Below the pieces are notes generated by a model. It saw nothing but the letters and a program-made list of their open reading frames with translations. It searched no databases and was not told the DNA's origin. From Cololabis saira (Eukaryota > Chordata > Actinopteri > Beloniformes > Belonidae), in the NCBI RefSeq assembly GCF_033807715.1, contig NC_084591.1:24611090-24675089 (forward strand): DNA of 64,000 nt. Direction: 5' to 3'. Of this stretch, positions 10,603 through 24,738 are shown one piece after another; the first letter of the stretch is position 1, and each line of letters starts with the position of its first letter. Made by a program: the position numbers and the translations under genes.

Positions 10603-12766
10603 ACACGCCTCTTTTGTTCTAATCACCGGAGGAAAACTGCTAAGAAGACCCGCGGCCACTGACTGGACTTAAGATAAGGGGACAGTGCTGCTTGCATGCC
10701 TTTATTTTTATGATTGTTTGCTGTGGTTCGCCCTCCTGCTTTTCCGTGCATGCTTCGCCTGTCGCTCCGACGCCGCTGTGAGCGTATGGCTGGAGGAGGA
10801 GGAGGTTTGGAGGAGGAGCGGAGCAATGATTGACAGGAAAGGGGGGAAAGGAAGCATTTTTCACGGCGCAAAAAAACACTGTAATAAAAAGCCAGGAAAA
10901 GATTACTAGAGTGAAGTTTTTCTTGTTACACTCTTTTAGACACATTTGAGGGATGTTGCCCAAGACTTTTAATAGTGTTAAAAGCATGTTAAAAATGATG
11001 TCACAATACCTTTAAGCCAAACAGTGGCAAGGAAAAACTCCCCTTAAGGAGGGAAGGAACCTTGAGCAGGACCTGGATCATAAGGGGGGACCCTCCTGCC
11101 GAAGGCCAGACTGGGGCAGAGCAGGAAAAGGGAGACCAGAAAGAGAGAATGAAGAACAGAGAGAGTAGAGACATAGACACACTGTCAAAGGTACAAAAGA
11201 CAATATATTAGTGTTAACTATCCATGAGCAGGAGAACTAAGAGTTTATATGTACATATGACTGTTACATGGTTAGTTGGTGCACTACAGGGATGACTATA
11301 TAAACAGATGTAGACGGCAGACACTGAGGTGTTCAGAGGGGGGACTGCATGCCAGGATGTCTGCGGGTATCCAACACAGTCAGACTGCAGATACAAACTT
11401 GTGAATTAGTTTTTTCACATCACTCTGAGAGAGGATGTTCCTAATCTTTGCGATATTATGGCGATGGAAAAACGCTGTTTTACAAACCTGATTAATATGC
11501 TATTTAAATGACAAATCCTGATCGAAAATAATACCAAGGTTTCGCATAGTCGTACTGGAGGCCAATACAACACCATCTAATCCTTTCCTAAGGTGTTGGG
11601 GACCAAAAACTGTTTATCTGGTTTATCAGAATTTAGAAGCAAAAACTTTTGTGGACATCCAGGTCATAATCTCCTTGATAACTGCCTGAAGTTACTGCTT
11701 GAACAGTTCCATTTCATAAGGCATTTTAAATTGGATCCCGCTAATATCGCTGGACGATGAACGCGTGCTTAACGCGCGTTGGTAATATAAACGCCAAGCA
11801 AGTTATTTGTCACCTCAGGCCTGAAGGCGAGTTGAGGGGAGGGAAGGATTGCAGATCTCCCTGTCTCCCCAGTTAGACATCTTGCAAATAAATGCCCTAC
11901 CTGTGACATTTTGCTGCTGTTGTTACTCTTAACAGCTGTTTCCTCATTTTATAAAATAATAATAAATAAAGAAAAACTTCCCTGGTGGGTTGTACTGAGC
12001 TTACATGATCAATAAATCCCTCCCACGACTACCCTCGGAGGCGAGTTGGTTGCTGGACAGCTCGACACGCCACCCTGCATCAGTCAATGTAAAAGTGGCA
12101 CATGACAAAAGGGGCTATAGACAAATAGAGCTTTGCATCGTCCGCATAGCAATAAAAATGAATGCCGTGATTCTGGACAATACTTCCCAGGGGCTGCATG
12201 TATAAACTAAACAAGATTGGCCCTAGTACTGAACCCTGCGGGACACCGTAGCGGACCATCGTTTGTTCTGAAGAAGCCTCATGTACATGAAAGTAGGGCT
12301 GGGCGATATATCGAGTATAGCCGATGTATCTCGGCTTCTACTCTGTGCGATGTACAAAATGACTCTATCGTGAATATTCGAGTATACGTTTGCTTTTAAC
12401 CGTGGGCATTAAATGACAGACTTTTCTCACTCTCTCTCGTCTCGTCTCTCCTTCTCTGAGACATAAAACAAGCGCACCCAGTTAGATACGTCAGTCACGT
12501 GCTGTCGTGTGTGCATTATCATTGGCCCCCGACCAGCTGCAGGTGTTGGCGCTGCTGTCCGGGACCGCCGGTCGCTTCCACCCCGCTTTAACTTTCCCAA
12601 ACTCGGCCTGTTTGCGCCGTGAGCTAAACCTGCGTGGTTGCTACGCGCGACGGACTCTTCAAAGCAAACCGGTTTAGTAAAGACGGGAGGGGATGTGTTC
12701 TCGCACGATGCGCCGGCTCTCCGGAGAGCCGAGGAGTCGCTCAGCGCGACACGCGCAGCCGAGCCT

Positions 12767-12898
12767 TTAGGCTGATTTATGGTTCCGCGTTACACCAACG
12801 CAGAGCCTACGCCGTAAGTGCGCGTCGCCGCGTACCTTACGCCGTACCCTACGGCGTAGGTTCTGCGTGGATTTAACGCAGAACCATAATTCAGGCTT
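12767..12898. mobile_element. palindromic MITE copy B
   Basis: Ends are TTAGGCTGATTTATGGTTCC and GCAGAACCATAATTCAGGC, with the ACGCCGTA/TACGGCGTAGG core. It is nested in the hAT element at 12294-13549. Confidence 0.8.
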
Positions 12899-13140
12899 TT
12901 CTCTTCCAGAGCTGAGAAACGTCCCGTAGTGTTGCTTAAATGTGGCCATGAAATCAATCACTATCATCGAAACAAAGTCAAACAAGACTATATGACGTAA
13001 TATTTCTAACAATAAGTGAAAGTGATGCAAATTAAAGGAGGAAAGGATGAAACATTGCAGTCCCTACACCTACAATTAGTCTGAATATAAAGGTGCTCTA
13101 AGGGGCCCTCCTGCTCAGAGCAGCTCATCCTGATAAAACC

Positions 13141-13180
13141 AGGTAAAACCAGGTAAAACCAGGTAAAACCAGGTAAAACC
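13141..13180 (+). repeat. tandem repeat, four 10-bp units AGGTAAAACC
   Basis: Four identical units are preceded by a partial unit (ATAAAACC) and followed by AGGACC. The array lies inside a hAT element. Confidence 0.95.
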
Positions 13181-14646
13181 AGGACCAGAACATGTTCTTA
13201 GCAGATGTTCTTCAGACGGGGAGTCAGAAAGATGCAACGGGCACTTTCTGTTTTGAAATGACACTTTTTATGTTTGTGCCACTCACTGCTTAGTAACTGT
13301 TTAATAAATACAGTTTTGGTAAATTTGACTTATTCCCCCTTTTTGCATGAAAGTTTAAAATGAGCATATATTAATGCAGTATGAACAAGAATGTTTTAAT
13401 GTAGACATATAGAATCATCATACTGGTGTGATTGTATGCATCAAAGTGTTAATTCAAGGCTAATGCAAAATATCGAGATATATATCGTGTATCGTGACAT
13501 GGCCTAAAAATATCGAGATATTAATAAAAGGGCATATCGCCCAGCCCTACATGAAAGAACTGGAATCTGTCAAATAGATATGATTTAAACCAACCAAGAG
13601 GAGTCCCTTTTAATTCCAAAAACATGGTCCAACCTGTGCAGTAAGATGCTGATCTACAGTGTCAAAAGCAGCACTGAGGTCCAGTAGAACCAGTATATGC
13701 AGTAATCATTTATCAGAGGTCATAAGAAGGTCATTCGTGACTCAAACCAGTGCTGTCTCTGTGCCATGATGCATTCTGAACCCTGACTGAAAAACTTCAA
13801 ACAGATCATTTCTATACAAATGGTCTCATAACTGGCTTGCAACTACTTTTTCCAGAATTTTAGATACAAATGGAAGGTTGGAAATTGGTCTATAATTAGC
13901 CAAAATGTCTGGGTTGAGAGGGTTTTTTAAGTAAAAGTGTAATTACTGCAACTTTAAAAACCTATGGCAAACATCCTAAGTTTAGTGATAAGTCAATCTA
14001 GTCCAGTATTTTCGTACTAATAAGAAAAAAAAAACGTTTTTGAGTAGTTAGGATGGAGTCCAACATACACGTGGATAATTTAGCTCTATTGACGACTGGG
14101 GTCAGCTCAGGGAGGTCTACAGGATCAAAACAGTCTAGAGTCAAGTCAGAGCCTAATGAAGTCACTAAAGCTGAAGAAATGCCCACGGCTGCTTCAGGGT
14201 GGGCCTGGTTGATTTCCTCTCTAATTCTGATAATTTTACTGCTAAAGAAGCTCATAAAATCTTTTCTACCGAGAGCTGCAGGAATGCACGGCTCAACAGA
14301 GTTGTGACTCTTTGTCAGCCTGGCTACAGTGCTGAAAAGAAAACATGGGTTATTTTTATTATCCTCTATCAATGAAGAATAAGCTGTCTAGCTTTGCGAA
14401 GGGCTTTTTCATATACTATTAGACTATCTTTCCGTGCAAGATAACCACTACCACTACCACTCCCTTTCATTTAACGCACTTTTTGTTTCAGCATCCGGAT
14501 ATGCAAATTATACCAGGGAGTTAAGCTCCTATGGTCAGAGAGCCTCTTTCTCAAAGGAGCAACTGCATCTAAAGCTGAGTGCAGCAAATCTGAAGTGTTA
14601 CTGACAAGGATATCAACATCTGCAGAGGCAGAACCTAGGTCACAAC

Positions 14647-15683
14647 TAGGGGTGTAACGATACACTAATCTCACGATACGGTACGATATACGATATTGAG
14701 GTCACGATAACGATACGATACAATATTATAGCAGTATTTTTTTTAACAACCTTGAATGAGGTACATATGACTGGAAAAAAATGTCTTTTATTTGAAAGAC
14801 ACAAAATACAAAACAATGCTGTGTGTTTGCCCTATTGTTACAGTTTGTGATGCTTTTTAACTGTTTAAGTTTTAAAGAGAAAGCCAGACCAACCATTTTC
14901 CACAAACTGAACTAAAAGTAAATGTCAGGTTTGCATTATGCATCTTCAGTTTCATACAAGTATAAATATTTTGCCACAAACTGAATAGTTTCTCTCATGT
15001 ATGATTTGACTTTTTTCTTTCTAATTTAACAACTAAAATTAAATAAATAAATAAAAGTAAATAAATACATACAATTTTACATACTAAAAAAAGGTTTGAT
15101 TCATGCTCACCTTATAAGTGTAAGAGAAGATTTATTTTTGTTAAGAAGGTTATTTTGGTAATTCAGGGTTCATTATTTTATAAATATATTCTGATGTAAA
15201 TCAGGGACTATAATGACACTAGTCAGTTTATCTGTAGTGATTAGTCTGTTTTAGATTGGGCGGAGTGATACGCCACAGTACGGCACTAGGTGCTGTGTTG
15301 ATGCTCTAAAATCCTACGCTGTTGAGCGGACATTAAAGTACACTGGAGCTCAGCAGAAGTTGCCCGCGTGTTTATCCTACTCACGACCAGAAAAAGGTTT
15401 AATTTAATAAGGTAAGGCTTAACTCTACACCAGCCTTACATTAGTAAAAGTTCAGAGCTCAAAACGGGACCACAAAATGGGACTAGTTTCTTCTGAGCGG
15501 AGTAAGATTTTGGTCCGCGGGTCGAGATGCGGCCGCGGTCGCGGTCGGATGCACGTTACTAGTCAACACAATAGATTAATATTAATAACCCAATATCGCG
15601 ATACACTTTGTCACCTCCACGACACGTATTGTGACGTTTTTGTATCGCGAAATTTCGTGGCACGATATATTGTTACACCCCTA
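14647..15683. mobile_element. hAT-type non-autonomous element, TIR TAGGGGTGTAACGATA
   Basis: It starts TAGGGGTGTAACGATACACT and ends TATTGTTACACCCCTA. The 8-bp target duplication GTCACAAC is perfect (14639-14646 and 15684-15691). It is 1,037 bp with no transposase, and the subterminal regions are full of CGATAC/CGATAT words. It interrupts the 5' part of the minus-strand LINE. Confidence 0.92.
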
Positions 15684-15869
15684 GTCACAACCCTCAACTG
15701 CTTCCCGATGTTCCACTGTAGGAAGATCAGAAACGATGGCCTTCCTAAATTTAGCAATAGTTTTATCGGATGAACATCTGCCAATGTAATACTTCCTAAA
15801 TTCAAACGTTATTAAATAGTGGTCGAATCAATCAATCTCTTCTTATTTTGCTCCCAAATTTTTCTGTCA

Positions 15870-18800
15870 GTTTCAGAACTTGTTGCATCTGTGAATGTGT
15901 TAATATATTTGGTTCGGAAAAAGTAAGCTGTGTTCACATTCCCACTTTCTGCAGCCTCCAGTGCAGCATCTTTATTGCAAATAACCATCTACATCAGGTG
16001 TTGTGTTCCCTTTCAATGCTGACTGAGGCTGAAACCAATTACTAACCACGCAGACTTATTTGAAGCAGGACAGAATGCTGATTAAACACTTTCCCATTGC
16101 AGTCAAAAGCCAAAGGTTAAAGGTTTTTTTTTAAACAGTGAAACTAAGCCAGGGCTGAATGTTTAAGAACAACTGGAATGGCTGCATTCTTCCAGGAATA
16201 TGTTTGAGTCCCTGCAAATGTTTTTAGCATAGCTGCATTATCTAAGATGTGAAACCATCAGAACCACCTCCATCCTCTGACATTAAGGTATATATGTCAA
16301 TAAAGACTTTTTAAAATAATTTCTTGAACATAAAAATGTTAAACCTTTGTAAAGCACTGTCCCAGCAAAAAGCTCCTGTGAGGATTTCACAAATTTCAAA
16401 TATTATTGAAATGTGCTGCTTCAGTCTGCTGCAGCAGTTTCAATTGACATTTTTGAATGTGTGTGTGGCGATGTATTGCAGTGCTTGACAAAGTTTTCCC
16501 AAACTGGAAACACTGCACTGGTTTCCGTGTGGTTATATCAGGTATCGATCGTGTGCCATCTGAGCGATCTGAGATCAGCGGCATCCAGCTTTGGCTCATG
16601 CTCTTACCCTTCACACTATGAAATATGCAAAGTCCCCCCCCCCCCCAATATCTCAAAGGCTGAGCCTTGCATAGATTGTACTTCTGTACCAAATCATACT
16701 TGCAATCACTTACTTACTTACACACTGTCAGATATTAAACATTTACAAATTAAACAGTTTTATTTCACAGCTTCCAACCTTTCCAAATATTTTTCCGATT
16801 TAAAGCCTTAAAGTTTTTTGCAGCTATGTGTGCACACGGTTGTTGCTATTCATTTATTGTAATTAAATGTGAAAGAGGTCGCATGGATAAGGAAAGGAAA
16901 ATAAATATGTTTCTAAAATATAGACTTAACAATTATACAGTTTTTTTAAAAATGTAAGTCCATGAAAAAAACAAATGGCCCCGGCCATTTTCGAATGACA
17001 ACTCGGCCACTAAGCTTACACACCAAGGCTGAGCTTTGTTCCTCTGGAAATGAATCCCATTTGTTTTCTTAATCTATCAAAACAAACTGCAGCCAGAAAA
17101 TTGATTGCCTGACAAAACTATTTTCGCCTGAATATCCACCATTATCTCTCATGTCCTTCATATACCTCGATTCAGCCTTTGTTTTAGATGAAAACAATCA
17201 TTTCATCAGGAAAAGTGTCCAGATTAAAAGGTACAGCTGGTTTTCACGCTCCCCTTCAGAGATCACCTATGTTCTTGGTGCAGTGCTCAGTGTGCTCCTG
17301 CTAGCATTCATCAAGTCATGTGGTCAATGAATTCTTCCATTTGTTTCAGGTTGATGTTGCATTGATGTTTCTATGCATCTTCAACGTATTTGATGAGGTC
17401 GTCCACAGACGTTACCATGGCAAACAATTGAAGATATAACTAAATTTGTCTTTAGAACAAATGGAATTTGGAATCATGCATGACTGTGTTTGCGTGCTTT
17501 TAATTTGCTTCCCAGTACTTTTTTGTTTGTTTTTTTGATCATTACTAAAATAATTTTTTAACGTTTTATACATTTTAAAGCGTGCCACAGACAGTCTGTT
17601 GAGATTTCACTTAGTTTAGTGGTTTACTTTGGTTTAGAGTGAAATATCCAGGCATTTATAATCATTATTTGCATACTTGGTCCCCAGGAGACAAATACTT
17701 TTTCCCCCTCTTTACATCCAGCACTGCCACAAGCCTGGCATAAACAGTTTTAATTGAATCTCTAAAATGTCTTACCAACTCTCTGAAGATTTAAATATTT
17801 AATTTTATACGTGCATATGTAATATAATCACTTTGGTGATTGTCTGTTGTAAGTCACCATGACATTTATGGTGTTTGATTAATGACTAAATGGCCACTGA
17901 AATAATGATGAATATTTAAAACAAACTCTGCTGCAGTTTGTGCTTATCGCTCTTTTGAATGATTTCTTAAAGACTAAAACTAGTAAACATTACACCAATG
18001 AGGCGATAGCCAGTTAGCGCTCATGTTATGGTTTCTGACCTTTGCATTTATCTCTCGGCACTGCTGCCTACAAGCCTTGAAGTGATGCTTTCGGGCCTGA
18101 TGGTAACAATCTTCAGCACCCATTTAATTTAATCGCTCTAATGAGAAAAACGTTGTAGCGTGACAAGTAAAAAGGTAGAGATTGCAAACAACAACAATCA
18201 TCTTTATTTCCAAGGAAACACTGCCAACTGTATAATAGCAGGGCGACATTTATACAAAATAGTCCTTAACATGACATTTTTGTATGGCATACCAGTATAT
18301 ATTTTAATAAACTGTTGTCATGCAGTCTTTTCCTTTTTTTTTCTTTTCTTTACTTTTCGATGCATGATTCCATCCAACTTCCAGCGAAGCTTGAAGTCTG
18401 TGAATGTATATTTTATCACTCCCATGAAGATATGCTTTAATCTCTCTTTGTATACTTAAGCAAAGTCATTCAATTGTTAATCACAAAGCACAAAGAGTCA
18501 TGAAGTACATGAAATGGGTAAAGGTAAGAGAAAGAGAGTGATTAGAAAAGCCAGACAGACTGAGTGTCTTCCTGTGAGGCAGGCCTGTTAAGAGCTCTCA
18601 TTATTTCACTATCAATTAAACTCCTGAAGCTCCACAAGCTCTGGGACTCATATCATCAGAAAATCTATTGTTTCTTTCTTTGTCCATATCCTGTATTCCA
18701 CCCCCACACTTCCCAGTCTTTCCCCGACCCTGGCGCTATCTCTAGTGGCCCATCAAACATGTGTTTAGAGCAGCAGCGGCTTTGAAAGAATTCGTAACAA

Positions 18801-19760
18801 ACCTGTGGCATATTTTAAAGCTTCTTTCAATAAGCCATCGGTTCGACATCGAAGAGACTAACTGTACTCCAATTCTGAGTTTAAATCTTTAATCTGATGT
18901 TTTTTTTATTTTATTTTTTTTTTCTGTTTAAGTTGTCTGGATTCTTCTTCCCCGTTTTCCAATTACCGTGCCGTTCAGCAGGTGTCTTTTTCAAATTGCA
19001 TTTCCGTTAAAGAATCTCATTGTTATGCTCTTGTTAGACCTGGATTTATATTTGCCCAAACTTCTCCTTTGTTTCCCTTCTAACGCAGAACGGAAATATT
19101 CCAAGGTGATTTTATTGGCATAACAAATGGTTGTGTGGCAGAAAATATTGGCTTGTGATAATTGATAAGTGCCGGGAGCTAAGGTGGAGAGAATCAGTTT
19201 TTAATTTGTCAGTGCAAGCTGCTAGTTATGTGTAACACAGACCCAGAGGGAGAAAAGTGGCTGATGAATGATTTCTGTTATGAACAAAATTCTAAATTCT
19301 ATGGGTAATTTATTCCCCCTCTTCTTTGCAAACGATCAATATGTGGAGTAATGGAAGAATGCATTTCAATTTAACGAATGCATTCCCTGAGATATGGACT
19401 TTTTGTATGCATTATTCCTTGTTTTAACTCCGTTGTGCAGAACAGCAGTTATGCAGAACCCTTTCTTGCCTCCAGGGAGTATAAACAGCCACCATTCAAA
19501 TGTAACAACTGATAAGAGTCAAAATAATCTAAGTCCAAAAGCCTATTTATTTTGCTTTTATTATGTTTCATACATTTTCATGGACTGACTAAAATGTAAT
19601 ATTGCATTCTTTGCAAAATCTTCATCTTGCAGTGGCAAATAGATTTCCTCTAACCAAGCTCTCAGTGTTCAGCAAGGCTTTCTGGGGATGACTAAGAAGT
19701 GACATCTTGCAACCACAGCAAAATAGGTTATATTATACAACAGAACACAAATAATATCTC

Positions 19761-19816
<56 letters not shown>

Positions 19817-22800
19817 CATGCCACTCACACTGTAGCTTGTTTTTCTTTATACCATATGTAAATTATTCGGTAAACATCTCTTTGCATATGTTAACCCTCT
19901 ACTATTTTTTCTACAGTGGCTTGTTTTGTTTTTCTTTCTTAGTTGTATTCATTTTCACATTATATCATAATGTATGGCAGCAAATTGCCCTGTTAAAGGT
20001 AGGTGAATCCGTGCAATTCTTGATCATTCGTTTGTTAAAACATTTTCCGTAGATCTATGCACTGTTAAGCCAAACTGTGGCTGGAGAAAATGTTAACCCC
20101 TTTAACACCGAAGCTTGTGTGTGGGGACAGGAAGCTGATTTACTGGCTTCCCGCAACAGCGTGAGTGAAGTTGCCGTAATAACTACACACTGGTTGCAAA
20201 GCACAACTTCCCAGATTTCAAAAACTTTCTCTTTTTTTTCACTGAATTTTTCCTCAAAGGACAAATGTTTGTATAATTATAGTAATGCAAGTGCGTTTGC
20301 ACAAACATGTTGCCGGTGACACACCTCTGTGAAAAGGGCTTAATTAGACTTCTCTGAATGTGACAAACTATGTATTCACTGGCTCCGTAAAGTGAAAACA
20401 AGCAGCGTACCGTGAAAAATATTGCTCTAGTCAATCACTGACAGGGTGCTCGTTGTTTTTGCTTTGATAGTGTGGGTTCGGGATGAGGTGTGAGCAAGAG
20501 GGTTCACCTGTTTGAGAAACCGAGGTAACTAAACCTGCTCTTGATCAGGTTTACACACCTGGACTTACTTTCTTTCTCCTCCCCTTCATGAAGCTGAAAC
20601 AAGTTTGATTTCATCAGACAATCGATCATGTAATGTTCATTTGGAAAACATATTGATGATCTGAATAGGTAGTTTAATGGAGTCCAACCAGCCGTGACTT
20701 GTAATCGTGACATCCAGATTTATTTTATTTATTTATTTTTTGTCACAGTTAGCCAACATGATCTTATCTTTCATTTCATCCCACATATCACCCGCAGTAT
20801 TCATTTTATGAGCTATTATGTATTTGCAATTCTGTCTTCTTAATGACGACGGGGTGCTGAACATATTCTATTCAATGAGGAAGTAAATGATGCAGAACTG
20901 TGAGAAAAGTGGCCCGACTCAGAGGTGCCCCCGTTCTTTTTTTCACCAGCCACAAAGTTGTACGCCGGTCAACATGCTTTAAAAGTCAATATCTTTAATT
21001 GTAAAGACTGGATGTACTACTTTTTTTCCATTCTTCCAAAATGTTTTTAGTGAATTCAACTACAACTTCATCATCAACTCCTAGTTGAGTTCTTTTTACA
21101 CCTCCAGGATTGCACCTGCATAACAGTGAACACTTCTACATTCCACCCTTCGACATTCATGCGATATTATAAATAGTTGTTAAAAATTTTAATTTGCCTA
21201 CACATTCACTCAGTCTGCAATTTTCTTTCACGCCAATTAATTTCCTTCACAGCAGCAGCCGTTACATTTATGTCTGAATATGTCCTGTCCTAGTGAACTA
21301 AAAGAGGAAGATCACTTCCGCTCACTTTGTGCTGCCATGGTGAATCATCGTATCGGAGCTTCATTGATAACAGTTTTTTATAGTCTCAGTAACTCAACAT
21401 AGTCAGAGCTGATTGAACCAACTGTGGTCATCTGTTCTGAAACGGAAAACTCAGTTTCTTAATTCAGAGCTTGGTGAACCTCCTCTCTGAAATAGGCCCC
21501 TGATGTTTTGTTCAAATATCAACAAACATGATGTCATAAAATTACTTACCTTAACTTTAATGAATCTGGGTGTCCCAGGCTAGTTTTAACTTCCAGCCTT
21601 TCACCCTCTTGGTTCTTTTTAACTGGCGACCAGAATGATGTTGAGGTATGTAAGTTTATGAAATATATAGATTTTCATCAGACATGTACTGTTACAGACA
21701 AACTCTACACACATGTATTTCTCTTCTTTTATAGCTGTCAAAGTTGTCAAACAGGCTACACCTGAAGACTTGAATTGATCTGCTTTAATGTAATGATGCT
21801 TACAAAACTGAGACGAATTAGGAAACAAACAAGTCTCTAAAAGTATGGTTCTGCCTTGAACTTGTCTTTAATGTGTCTTATAGCAGTCTTGAAGGTCAAG
21901 AATATAAGTAGGTGGTTGTAAACATTTGGATGACATCCTAAAATTAGGTGACAGCTGAAGCGCGGAAGCTAAAATTGGATTATGAAAATGACGCTTAGGT
22001 CTCTTAGATGTTGTTAAAAGCCTCTTTCCGGAGCTCTGCACAGCTGCGGATGAGAGAAAAGTCTGACTGTGACAGAAGTAAGAAGAAACAGCAGGGATCA
22101 TCACACAGAGGACTTTTCCAGGTCAGCAGCGGATAACAAAGACATTATTTCAGAAATGTGTTCAAGAAGAATTAACAATATATTAGCTCTTTTGTTAGTG
22201 AAAATAGCTAATATTGTAATCCTCTTGGGTGAAGAATGACAGTTTACAACTCAAAGGACTTAACAATGAACACACACTGTTTTTGATGGTGTTATGCTGA
22301 ATGGCAGTTTTTTAGTAGGCACTCTTTACTACTGCTCTTTGGCCCAGCGTCAATTAATTCAGATAATTAAAAAACGGAAATAGGCTTGTCAGTGTCCTGC
22401 TGTTTTATATTCTACTTGAAGAAGAAGAAAAATGTAAAGCATTATGCCGTCAACAGCCACATAGCGCGACATGCGAGAGGGTGAGAGCGTAAATTACTCA
22501 TTATGTACACACAACTGGCTGCATGCCTGACTCGACTGCATATATGAGTTTATTCCTCGCTGAATAGTTGTACATTCTTGTCACCACCGAGCAACGCTGG
22601 CCTTGATATTGTCCATTTCTCACCGGGTCCAAAAGACATTGTCAGAGATGATTAATGGCATTTCTCAATATAGCGTTGAGGGTAAAAATGGCAGAATGGA
22701 CAAGGACATGTCTTGGCTGCCACAGGAACCCTGGGCTTAGATGACACTAAAGAGAGCTTCATTTCTTTCCTCCTTAATCACAGAAGGAAACACAAACTTA

Positions 22801-24600
22801 CCTGAATCCAATATGCGCAGTACAGCCTGTAAACAATGTACACAATACACCGTATACCGCATGTACTGTAAGTGACCACATTTACCTTGTATTTGGTGTT
22901 TCCTCTTGCTGAATCAAATCTGTGGTGCAGCGCTTTTTTTCTTTTCGCGACTCTTGCGCCTCAGCACAGCAATATTGTGTAATGATCATTTGGAAGGCAA
23001 AGACAGAGAGAGAAGCAAATGTTTTAAGGCTGATTCAGGGTTGATGGTGCAGCGGTAATTTATGAACAGCACACATTAAAGATTGATGGCTCCCTTCTCT
23101 TTCTGTGTCACCAAACTCTAAGAGCACGATTCATCACCCGTGCAAAGTGTAAAGACAGAAAGCGAGATGAAAAGCTTTTTCTATCTGAGATAAAGAAATG
23201 AATTAGAGCAGCAAAATGGCAGGTATAAAAAGGTGAGATGGAAGAAAGCAGGACTTCAAGTCATTTCTCCCACAATACCCTGTGGTATCCTCATCGAGCA
23301 CTACAAACGTCTCCTCCTGGCTGAGCATGCTTTTGTCAGTGTATCTTACCTTTTTCTGATCCTCTTGCCGAACCTTGATAGGTTTTTAAGCACCCTCACT
23401 CCCTCTCCATATCCAGTGTATCTCAGCTTAGTGAAGATGTGGATTTGACAGCATGATCTTAACCCCAACGTCTCTCGCCACAGCCACATTTGCCTTCCAG
23501 CTCTTCATACTGTCCTTTTCCAAATATCACACAGCTGAGACCTGTGCATGATGGGATTGATGCACACATCCCTGGGCTCCAGACTTTTTAGAGGAAGCAT
23601 TTAAAAGTCCATAAACTTGCTTGTGAACTGGTCACGTAAATTTGCCCACACCAGTGGCTGTGTTCTTTAGACAGAAAAATTGGTTTCATCTCCCCCCCTT
23701 TTTTTTTTTTTTTTTTTCTTTTTTCTTTGCAATGTTGTGGTTAACAACTTCAGGTCCGGTTTCAGATTTCTGCTTTTGACATTTGAAAGGTTATCCACGA
23801 GTGGATCTGATAAAAATGGCCACTGTTTGTGTGTCTGAGGTTTGTTCTGGTCGGATTGTGTTTCTCATTACTGTTTCATCGTGTTTTCTCTGAACTTTCT
23901 GGCTGAAAGCGTTGGGTGGGGGGCGTAGAGGAGATGCTCTTACGAGAGAAGGCTCAGTTGTTCCCCTTTACTTGTTCTCCCTCTGTCATTGTGGCAGGGG
24001 TGAGAACGGTGTCAGAGTCCCTGTCAGCAAAGAACACCAGTGTGAACAGTAAACATGCAAACAGCCTGCTGCATGCACACAGCAGCATTACTGTGCAGAG
24101 CAAATAAAGAGTTCCACTGTATGCTATGAAAGATGAAGGACAAAAGAGTCCATTTGCATTTCAAATGAAAACACTACAAACAAAGGTTGGTATTTTCCCC
24201 TTATTATTAAAACCGTTGTCATTTTAACCAGGGCTCAGTAGGCAGGCCTGATGTGTTGCATCATTCTTCATCACAGTTTGATCATTTTGCTCAACTTTGT
24301 TGAGAACAGTGATTGTAAAAAATGTTTTAACCATCTACAGCCAACTTCTGAATAGGAAAAAGCTGTATGTGAATGCATGGATAGATCTAAAGTCATCCAC
24401 CAAGTAAAACAATTGGTAAAATATCAGAAATTGTCTTTTTCGCAAGGGCCTCTGGTGTGTTGGTGTTTGGGAGGCTATAATCTCCTGAGAAGGGAAATTC
24501 TAAGAAAATAAACTTCACAGTTGGAAGCTCCTTTGATTTTTGATTGGCTAAACAGGTAAGTAGCTTGTTAATCTAGTTAGCTAACTAGCCTGCATAGATA
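15870..24600. other. long intron stretch without recognised genes or elements
   Basis: Apart from a poly-C run (about 16628-16645), T-rich tracts and a (TC)n microsatellite, I see no coding exon, TIR pair or RT remnant. The open frames are short and lack conserved motifs. Non-coding regulatory elements of the cadherin gene could lie here but cannot be recognised from one sequence. Confidence 0.6.
19757..19813 (+). repeat. (TC)n microsatellite
   Basis: About 57 bp of TC units with one CG interruption. Confidence 0.98.
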
Positions 24601-24738
24601 AGATAAGAATAACAGTTCACCTGAGTGAATGGTGGTCTGCTAAGCACTTAAGCCTGGGTCCCACTGGATGTGGAATCACTGCCAAACGGCTTTGCCACGG
24701 CAGCTGCTGTGAATCACAGCCATTCTGGTCCATGAGAG

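Larger units (their letters stand above)
10223..11011. mobile_element. piggyBac-like non-autonomous element, TTAA target duplication
   Basis: The TIRs are AGGGATTGTGACATGA (left) and AGGTATTGTGACATCA (right, opposite strand). TTAA is present on both sides (10219-10222 and 11012-11015). Removing the element rejoins LINE sequence as ACCTTAAGCCAAACAGTGG. The TTAA target is the hallmark of piggyBac-type transposition. The 789-bp interior lacks a transposase, carries a palindromic MITE (10468-10602) and contains a perfect 24-bp palindrome at 10388-10411. Confidence 0.85.
12294..13549. mobile_element. hAT-type non-autonomous element, TIR TAGGGCTGGGCGATAT
   Basis: It starts TAGGGCTGGGCGATATATCG and ends with the complement GCATATCGCCCAGCCCTA. 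The 8-bp target duplication CATGAAAG is perfect (12286-12293 and 13550-13557), the hAT hallmark. It is 1,256 bp with no transposase. Inside are palindromic MITE copy B and a 10-bp tandem repeat (13141-13180). It interrupts the minus-strand LINE. Confidence 0.9.
10077..15870 (-). pseudogene. L2-like LINE in minus orientation, split by three DNA transposons
   Basis: The 3' end is at about 10077 (CAATTCAATTCAATTGTATC, i.e. an (AATTG)-type tail on the minus strand) and the 5' remnant reaches about 15870. Minus-strand coding pieces include VARLTKSHNSVEPCIPAALG then FMSFFSSKIIRIREEINQ (13998-14372). LASADVDI-like and PWYNLHIRMLKQKV residues occur at 14471-14674. RT pieces read as PDILANYRPISNLPFVSKIL and VLLDLSAAFDTVDQHL around 13650-13920. 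Stops occur throughout. The copy is interrupted by a TTAA element (10223-11011), a hAT element (12294-13549) and a second hAT element (14647-15683). An unassigned segment at about 11735-12105 also breaks the LINE similarity. Removing the three defined inserts leaves about 2.7 kb of LINE sequence. Confidence 0.75.

Noticed and set aside
20077..20319. Open stretch starting MAGENVNPFNTEACVWGQ
   Set aside because: No recognised domain and no convincing acceptor/donor pair in phase with the cadherin exons.
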